Source: Clostridium septicum
GTDB lineage: Bacteria > Bacillota > Clostridia > Clostridiales > Clostridiaceae
Direction of reading: 5' to 3'
DNA length: 64,000 bases
Assembly: GCF_003606265.1 (NCBI RefSeq)
Contig: NZ_CP023671.1
Location: 1,550,001-1,614,000 of the forward strand
In this document: positions 58,701 through 64,000 of the stretch, piece by piece
Numbering within the stretch: the first letter of the stretch is position 1
How the letters are laid out: each line of letters starts with the position of its first letter
Notes under the pieces: model-generated
Databases searched by the model: none
What the model saw: only the letters and a program-made list of their open reading frames with translations
Told to the model about the DNA's origin: nothing
Translations under genes and position numbers: made by a program

Positions 58701-58949
58701 TTACAAAAATAATTGGAAAATTATTAGGAATATTACACCCGGTACCCCTAGAAAACCTGCAATTAAAGCTGTTACTGCATTTATTCCTATAGCAAATCCA
58801 AGATATCCGCCTATAAAGTTTGCTATATACAATAAAACTATTCCTATTACACCATTTATAAGTATCTTTAAAGGCCATTTTAAAAATTTTATAACTACAT
58901 ATAGTAAAAGTAATCCAACTAAAGCATACACCATCATTCTATAATCCAT
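58701..58949 (-). CDS. bofA: Pro-sigmaK processing inhibitor BofA
   Basis: In Bacillus BofA keeps the SpoIVFB protease silent in the forespore membrane until a signal arrives. The 82 residues form about three hydrophobic helices and end with GINAVTALIAGFLGVPGVI, the conserved family C-terminus. AGGAGG site. DUF2508 precedes it by 45 bases, the same order as yaaL-bofA in B. subtilis. Presence implies a spore former. Confidence 0.92.
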   Translation of the reverse strand: MDYRMMVYALVGLLLLYVVIKFLKWPLKILINGVIGIVLLYIANFIGGYLGFAIGINAVTALIAGFLGVPGVIFLIIFQLFL

Positions 58950-58994
58950 ATGTATCTCCTCCTTTGTAACTATTATACTACTACAAAAATAACT

Positions 58995-59240
58995 TTAGTC
59001 TATATTTCTTCGTATTTCTCTTTTCTTAGCAATTGAAATTAAATAGTCATATCTCATTTTAGCTACATCTTCTGCATGTATAGCAAGTTCTATTAGCTTT
59101 GGATCACTAACTGCATTAAACATTTCTCGTGCTACTTCCATTTCCATTCTAGCATTTTCTATATTGTCAATTATTTCTTGATCTTCTTTACTATAATCTA
59201 CCTTTTGCATTAATAAATCCATTATTATCCCCTTATTCAT
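58995..59240 (-). CDS. DUF2508 (YaaL-like) protein
   Basis: Small helical, mostly charged protein, 81 residues, unknown function, found next to recR and bofA in many Firmicutes. Recognised by the central NARMEMEVAREMFN and DPKLIELAIHAEDVAKMRYDYLI. AGGAGG site. Here recR lies 4.2 kb away with four other genes between. Confidence 0.88.
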   Translation of the reverse strand: MNKGIIMDLLMQKVDYSKEDQEIIDNIENARMEMEVAREMFNAVSDPKLIELAIHAEDVAKMRYDYLISIAKKREIRRNID

Positions 59241-59343
59241 ACAATCGCCTCCTAATACATCTTATTAAAATACTTTCCACCTTATGGTAAATATATACGT
59301 CTTTTATATATGTTTATTACATTAAAAGGAATTATAGTAAAAA

Positions 59344-59377
59344 AATATAGGATTTATTTAAAATAAATCCTATATTT
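59344..59377 (-). terminator. Terminator of the ABC-2 transporter pair
   Basis: AAATATAGGATTTATTT / AAATAAATCCTATATTT hairpin after the permease, read leftwards. Confidence 0.88.
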
Positions 59378-59388
59378 TTGCTTTTTTA

Positions 59389-60633
59389 TTAAATTAAGAT
59401 ATCTTTTCTAGTAAATACAAGATGTCCTATTACATAACTTAAAATTGATGTTATAATCATAACTATTATACCGTTATTCATAGTCATATTAACATTGCCA
59501 TACATCAATGGAGTTGAGCCAACTATAACACTAATTGTATCTGCATAATTTAAAAATATTAAATGGGCTATAGCTTTTAATGGTTTTAATGATACACATC
59601 CTATTGTAAGGAAAACTGATACAACAACAGTTGTTGCCATTGTTACCATACTACTTTTTATTACACTTGATATTAAGAATATTACTGCACAAGCTGTTAT
59701 TATAAATAATACTTGCAATAGCATTGCCTTAACAAATAGTTCTTGATTTGTAACCATTTCACCTGATCCTGCTACCGATACAAGCTCACGTATTCCTGTT
59801 GTTTTTGATATTTGTGATTTATATAATCGTCCTATTGTTACTGGATAAATTGACGTATTAATTGGACTTATTAAATTTACTATTCCAAACCCTATAAGCT
59901 CTACTCCAACTATCATTGTTACTGTTGTTAGTGTAGCTGTTATAAATTTAGACAATAATACTTTACCTCTAGTTATTGGCTGAACCAACAAGAATTTTAA
60001 TGTAGCTGGTGTACATTCCCCTGATACTATATCGCTCATAAATACTGCAATACCAGATACTAAAACTGCTAATGCTAAGAATACCATAAGAGTTTTCATA
60101 TAACCATAAGCTTCAAACTCCCATCCATATAAAGGTTTTATATTATTATCTTTAAGATATTTATATTCTTCTAATCTTTGTTTATCTTGAAGATACCAAG
60201 TTTGATTACTTTCATCTATTTCTTTTTCTTCCCAACGTTTAACTGCTTCTTCTGCATATTTTATATTCTCATCTAGTTCTTTCTTCCACTGATCATTTGG
60301 AACTCCATTAGTTATAATATTCTCATACTCTTTTTTTCTTTCTTCAGCTTCAGATTTTCTAGATTCTGTTTCTAAAATATATTGTGCATTTTTTATTTTA
60401 TCCTCTTCTGACATATTTTTAAAATCAGCTATTTCTTTATCTATATATTTTAAATCTTCATTTACATATTCTAATTGTTTTTCTGGTGACATATTATATC
60501 TCATATTTTGATCTGATTTAAATGCACCAAATATAGTCAAACCTATAAATATACAAAATAAACAAAACACTATCCAAGTTTTTGCCTTCTTAACAAGCTT
60601 TATAAACTCATTCTTTATTAATGTAAATAACAT
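59389..60633 (-). CDS. ABC-2 type transporter permease
   Basis: Membrane subunit of an ABC transporter of the BcrB/NatB kind. The 414 residues have a first helix (~18-38), a large ~130-residue charged, coiled-coil-rich loop outside (45-175), then five to six helices (from ~180). Its ATG directly follows the TAG of the ATPase gene, without a gap, so the two subunits are coupled. Cargo unknown; lantibiotic or peptide antibiotic efflux is one option, lipid or sodium another. Confidence 0.88.
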   Translation of the reverse strand: MLFTLIKNEFIKLVKKAKTWIVFCLFCIFIGLTIFGAFKSDQNMRYNMSPEKQLEYVNEDLKYIDKEIADFKNMSEEDKIKNAQYILETESRKSEAEERKKEYENIITNGVPNDQWKKELDENIKYAEEAVKRWEEKEIDESNQTWYLQDKQRLEEYKYLKDNNIKPLYGWEFEAYGYMKTLMVFLALAVLVSGIAVFMSDIVSGECTPATLKFLLVQPITRGKVLLSKFITATLTTVTMIVGVELIGFGIVNLISPINTSIYPVTIGRLYKSQISKTTGIRELVSVAGSGEMVTNQELFVKAMLLQVLFIITACAVIFLISSVIKSSMVTMATTVVVSVFLTIGCVSLKPLKAIAHLIFLNYADTISVIVGSTPLMYGNVNMTMNNGIIVMIITSILSYVIGHLVFTRKDILI

Positions 60634-61548
60634 CTATCTAATACCTCCTTCTACTAATTCCATATATCTTTGTTCTAGTCCCTTTCTCTCTTTAAAGACT
60701 TCTTCTATTTCTAAATTAGCATTTACTAAAGCATTTACTAAGCTAGGAGTTTTATTAGATTCTAATATTATTTCTAATCCCTTTTCTATTTCTCTAACGT
60801 TTTGTACAAAAGTTTGTGATTTTATTTCTTTTATTAAAGTAGCTTTATCACTTGAAGATACTAAACATATTATGTCTTTTTCTGTTGCCATAGTATTATC
60901 ATGTATATCTTCTACCGCTTTTATTACCCCATCATTTATAAATGCAACTCTATCACATAAATTCTGTACTTCAGCTAATATATGTGATGATACAAAAACA
61001 GCCATTCCTCTTTTTCTTGCTGCTTGCTTTACAATTTCTCTAAAATCTATAATACCTGATGGATCTAAACCATTAGTTGGTTCGTCCAATATCAATAATT
61101 TAGGACTTGATAAAAGTGAGGCTGCCAAACCTAATCTTTGTTTCATACCTAAAGAATATCTTTTTACTTTATCATCTATTCTATTTTCTAATCCAACTAA
61201 CTTAATAGTATCATTAACTTCTTCTACTGAGACCTTTCTTATTCTTGCAATTTGCATAAGATTTTCTCTACCGCTTAGGTATTTATATAATTCTGGATTT
61301 TCAACAACAGCTCCAACTTGCTCTAATGCCTTAATAGATTCCTTTTGTATATCATGTCCACAAATTGAAATTACTCCTGAATCAGGTTTGATAAGTCCCA
61401 CTAGCATTCTTATTGTTGTTGTCTTTCCTGCTCCATTTGGTCCTAAAAATCCAAATATTTCTCCTTCTTCTACAGAAAATGTTACTCCCTTTATGATTTC
61501 TCTCTTCCCAAGTTTTTTACGTAAATTATTTACTTCTAAAACCTTCAC
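60634..61548 (-). CDS. ABC transporter ATP-binding protein
   Basis: ATPase partner of the permease behind it, BcrA-like. The 304 residues hold Walker A GPNGAGKTT (~38-46), signature YSLGMKQRLGLA (~133-144), Walker B LLILDEPTNGLDP (~152-164) and switch His in SSHIL, followed by a ~90-residue C-terminal extension. Starts at GTG after AGGAGGGG. No two-component system of the BceRS type is adjacent. Confidence 0.93.
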   Translation of the reverse strand: MKVLEVNNLRKKLGKREIIKGVTFSVEEGEIFGFLGPNGAGKTTTIRMLVGLIKPDSGVISICGHDIQKESIKALEQVGAVVENPELYKYLSGRENLMQIARIRKVSVEEVNDTIKLVGLENRIDDKVKRYSLGMKQRLGLAASLLSSPKLLILDEPTNGLDPSGIIDFREIVKQAARKRGMAVFVSSHILAEVQNLCDRVAFINDGVIKAVEDIHDNTMATEKDIICLVSSSDKATLIKEIKSQTFVQNVREIEKGLEIILESNKTPSLVNALVNANLEIEEVFKERKGLEQRYMELVEGGIR

Positions 61549-61767
61549 TAAAGTCCCCTCCTATAATCTTATAATCAACTCTTTTTAGTCTACCCCCTAT
61601 TTCTTAATATAAAACATTAAAATTTCTTAATATTTCCTTAACATAAACTATTTATTAAGAATAAAATAGCTATTACACATTAATTTAGTAATATCAATTT
61701 TATAATTTAAGATTTCTAAAATTATGGATATTACTTGTTTCATATCTTCAAAATTTTTATACTTTAT

Positions 61768-61819
61768 AAAAAAAGATTGATATATCAAAAATTAAATTCT
61801 TAATATACCAATCTTTTAT
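61768..61819 (-). terminator. Terminator of cls
   Basis: AAAGATTGGTATATTAAG / ATATATCAATCTTT hairpin with seven T read leftwards; it overlaps the cls stop by one base. The gap 61,549-61,767 shows nothing else. Confidence 0.8.
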
Positions 61820-63354
61820 TACATAAGAGGTGCAAAAACTCTAAGTATTGATCTAATAAATCTATTTGACCATTTAACTTTATTGCAATCTTCTAGAGTA
61901 ATTCTTTGACATACTTTTAAGGTATTCAAAAAATCCTCCTTTATTTCAAATACAGATTTAGTTTTATATAGCCAAACTCCACATTCAAAATGTAAATATA
62001 AACTTCTATAATCCATATTTATAGTTCCTATAACACCTATTTCATCATCAGATACAAATGTTTTAGAATGTATAAACCCAGGTGTGTACTCATATACCTT
62101 AACTCCAGCCTCTATAAGTTGAGCGTAATATGCTCTAGTTACAATATGAGCATACCATTTATCTTCTATATGAGGAGTAACTATTCTTATATCAACTCCA
62201 CCTTTAGCTGCTAATGTTAATGCTGTAACTAATTCATTATCAACAATTAAATAAGGAGTATTTATATAAACATAATCTTTTGCTTTATTTATAATATTTA
62301 AATAAACATTCTCTCCTACAGTTTCAGAGTCTAATGGACTATCTCCATAAGGTTGGACATATCCATCTGATTCAAATATTCCTTCAAAATGTTTATCTGG
62401 CTTAAAAAGTTCATAGTCTTCTTGTATGTTAGTATTGAAATCCCAAACTTGTAGAAACATCATAGTTAAATTCCATACAGCTTCCCCCTTTATCATAATA
62501 GATGCATCTTTCCAGTGCCCGAATCTAACTATCTCGTTTATATATTCATCAGCTAGATTTATTCCACCTGTAAAGGCTGTATGTCCATCTATTACAGTTA
62601 TTTTTCTATGATCCCTATTATTCATTATTAAAGAAACAAACGGAACAAATGGGTTAAACACAAAACACTTTATCCCTAAACTTTCTAATTTCTCATTATA
62701 TTTATAAGGCAATGTTTGAAGACATCCCATATCATCATATATAACTCTTACATCTACGCCTTGTCTAGCTTTTTCAGATAGTATTTCTAATATACTATCC
62801 CACATTAAACCTTCTTGAATTATAAAGTATTCCATAAATATATAATGTTCAGCTTTTTTAAGTTCTTCTTTTAATTTTTCAAAAAATACTTCTCCAGGTG
62901 ATAAATATTCTGTAGTTGTATTTTTATATATGGGATACATAGAATAATCCTTTATATATTTTACTTGATTTACTATAGACTTATCTTCCTTTTGTATTTC
63001 ATTTAATATTTCCACATCTTGTGGTAAAAATTTGGCTGTTTTATTATGTACCTTTGCCATCTTTTCTTTGAATTCTTTACTTGTTTTATTTCCTCCAAAT
63101 ATAAGATAAAACAATCCCCCAAATACAGGAAATAAAAGAACTGGTATTGTCCAAGCAAGCTTATATGATGGATTATCTTTTCTACTTACTATATAAATAA
63201 CTACTATAAGACTTAGTATTATAAATAGTGTATATAAGTAAATAAAAGATTCACTAAGTTTCCATATAGCAAAAGCTAAGATTCCTAATTGAATTAAGAT
63301 AAGCAATCCAACAATAACCATTCTACTAAATAATAATTTTAGTACTTTTCTCAT
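61819..63354 (-). CDS. cls: Cardiolipin synthase
   Basis: Joins two phosphatidylglycerol molecules to cardiolipin at the inner membrane. The 511 residues begin with two membrane helices (~10-30, ~35-56) and a third short hydrophobic stretch (~68-86), then carry two phospholipase-D HKD motifs: His249-Lys251-Asp256 and His429-Lys431-Asp436. Both are complete. AGGAGG-type site; monocistronic, between recR and the ABC pair. Confidence 0.94.
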   Translation of the reverse strand: MRKVLKLLFSRMVIVGLLILIQLGILAFAIWKLSESFIYLYTLFIILSLIVVIYIVSRKDNPSYKLAWTIPVLLFPVFGGLFYLIFGGNKTSKEFKEKMAKVHNKTAKFLPQDVEILNEIQKEDKSIVNQVKYIKDYSMYPIYKNTTTEYLSPGEVFFEKLKEELKKAEHYIFMEYFIIQEGLMWDSILEILSEKARQGVDVRVIYDDMGCLQTLPYKYNEKLESLGIKCFVFNPFVPFVSLIMNNRDHRKITVIDGHTAFTGGINLADEYINEIVRFGHWKDASIMIKGEAVWNLTMMFLQVWDFNTNIQEDYELFKPDKHFEGIFESDGYVQPYGDSPLDSETVGENVYLNIINKAKDYVYINTPYLIVDNELVTALTLAAKGGVDIRIVTPHIEDKWYAHIVTRAYYAQLIEAGVKVYEYTPGFIHSKTFVSDDEIGVIGTINMDYRSLYLHFECGVWLYKTKSVFEIKEDFLNTLKVCQRITLEDCNKVKWSNRFIRSILRVFAPLM

Positions 63355-63394
63355 ATAGCCTCTTATATTCCTCCTTTTGTTTTAAAACTTTATT

Positions 63395-63444
63395 TTAAAA
63401 AAGCTCAGATGGATATAATTAAAATAGATTCCGTCCGAGCTTCT
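63395..63444 (-). terminator. Terminator of recR
   Basis: AGCTCGGACGGA / TCCATCTGAGCT arms and a run of T read leftwards. Confidence 0.85.
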
Positions 63445-63456
63445 TATAATTTACTT

Positions 63457-64000
63457 TTAAATTTCTTTTCTGCCTTCTAAAGCTTTTGAAAGAGTTACTT
63501 CATCAGCATACTCTAAATCTCCACCTACTGGTATTCCTGAAGCTATTCTTGTAACCTTTATATCTAAAGGTTTAAGAATTCTTGCTATATACATAGCTGT
63601 TGCTTCTCCTTCTATGTTAGGGTTGGTAGCTATAATTACTTCTTTAACATCTGCACTCATTCTTGCTACCAATTCTCTTATTCTAATATCTTGGGGACCT
63701 CGCCCTTGCATTGGAGATAAATTTCCATGCAACACATGATATATTCCATTAAACTCTTTAACTTTCTCCATTGTCATAATATCTTTAGGCTGTTCAACTA
63801 CACATATCACATTTTTATCTCTATTAGGGTTTCCACATATCGCACATGGATCTTTATCTGTAAAATTACCACATACTGTACAATATTTGATTGTTCCTCT
63901 TGCTTTAACAAGAGCTGTCGCAAACTCTTTTACCTCATCCTCCGGCAAATTTAAAATATGCAAAGTTAGCCTTTGTGCTGTTTTTTGCCCTATACTTGGA
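63457..64000 (-). CDS. recR: Recombination protein RecR, 5' end outside window
   Basis: Recombination mediator that works with RecF/RecO at gapped DNA. About 181 residues are visible; the reading is open to the window edge ([12 protein letters not shown]..), so roughly the first 17 residues are missing. The four-cysteine zinc motif CTVCGNF..CAIC and the Toprim domain start [10 protein letters not shown] are present. In Firmicutes it follows dnaX and ybaB/yaaK close to the origin, which should lie to the right. Confidence 0.95.
   Translation of the reverse strand, partial: PSIGQKTAQRLTLHILNLPEDEVKEFATALVKARGTIKYCTVCGNFTDKDPCAICGNPNRDKNVICVVEQPKDIMTMEKVKEFNGIYHVLHGNLSPMQGRGPQDIRIRELVARMSADVKEVIIATNPNIEGEATAMYIARILKPLDIKVTRIASGIPVGGDLEYADEVTLSKALEGRKEI

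Noticed and set aside
58696-58878. A 60-codon frame overlapping bofA on the same strand
   Set aside because: Out of frame with bofA, which has the ribosome site and family match.
60872-61588. A 238-codon plus-strand frame opposite the ABC ATPase
   Set aside because: The opposite strand encodes a clear ATPase with all motifs; the shadow is long only because of codon bias.

Overview
The window is low-GC Firmicute DNA, most likely Clostridium sensu stricto. Grounds are the A+T-rich codon use, AGGAGG-type ribosome sites with several TTG/GTG starts, clostridial-type 16S and 23S rRNA, and the recR / DUF2508 (yaaL) / bofA neighbourhood known from near the replication origin of Firmicutes. By memory alone the 16S V1-V2 stretch does not look like C. 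perfringens; I cannot name a species. Nearly all strongly expressed genes, including every rRNA and tRNA gene, lie on the minus strand, which fits an origin beyond the right edge.

Positions 1-32,000 hold three almost identical rRNA operons (16S-23S-5S, minus strand; 5S genes end near 3,482, 13,569 and 26,637) separated by short blocks of housekeeping genes. Left of the first is a glycogen cluster (glgB and a glgA cut by the window edge). Between the first and second lie a patatin-like hydrolase, the PPDK regulator ppsR, an LspA-like membrane protein, a free-standing 5S-tRNA-Lys(UUU) unit with its own consensus promoter, and an L-lactate dehydrogenase; tRNA-Lys(CUU) ends the second rRNA operon. 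Between the second and third lie a TipA-like MerR regulator and a second glycogen cluster, glgA-glgP-glgC-glgD.

Positions 32,300-42,500 concern transport and vitamins. A PTS N-acetylglucosamine permease (nagE) and a separate IIA protein (crr) diverge from a region where both leaders look like GlcT-type antiterminator/terminator switches. There follow a tandem GNAT protein, a lysine riboswitch with lysine permease lysP, a DUF4230 membrane protein that seems to start at AUU, and a biotin operon bioY-bioB-bioD-bioA under a BirA-like operator.

Positions 42,500-49,200 form a galacto-N-biose/lacto-N-biose (mucin and milk glycan) operon: two ABC permeases, a GH112 phosphorylase, a 51-residue membrane peptide and a binding lipoprotein, with a divergent AraC regulator. 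With nagE and the glycogen genes this suggests a gut or host-associated lifestyle of taking up host amino sugars and storing glucose.

Positions 49,300-64,000 are mixed: tcdA, a CPBP protease, mtnN, a decayed peptide-exporter locus with an IS256-family remnant, a DUF1015-serA-serC serine cluster in which DUF1015 carries a frameshift, a VTC-domain gene fragment, mscL, a cysteine-rich small protein, bofA, DUF2508, an ABC-2 transporter pair, cardiolipin synthase and recR (cut by the right edge). I see no CRISPR array and no intact prophage or transposon.
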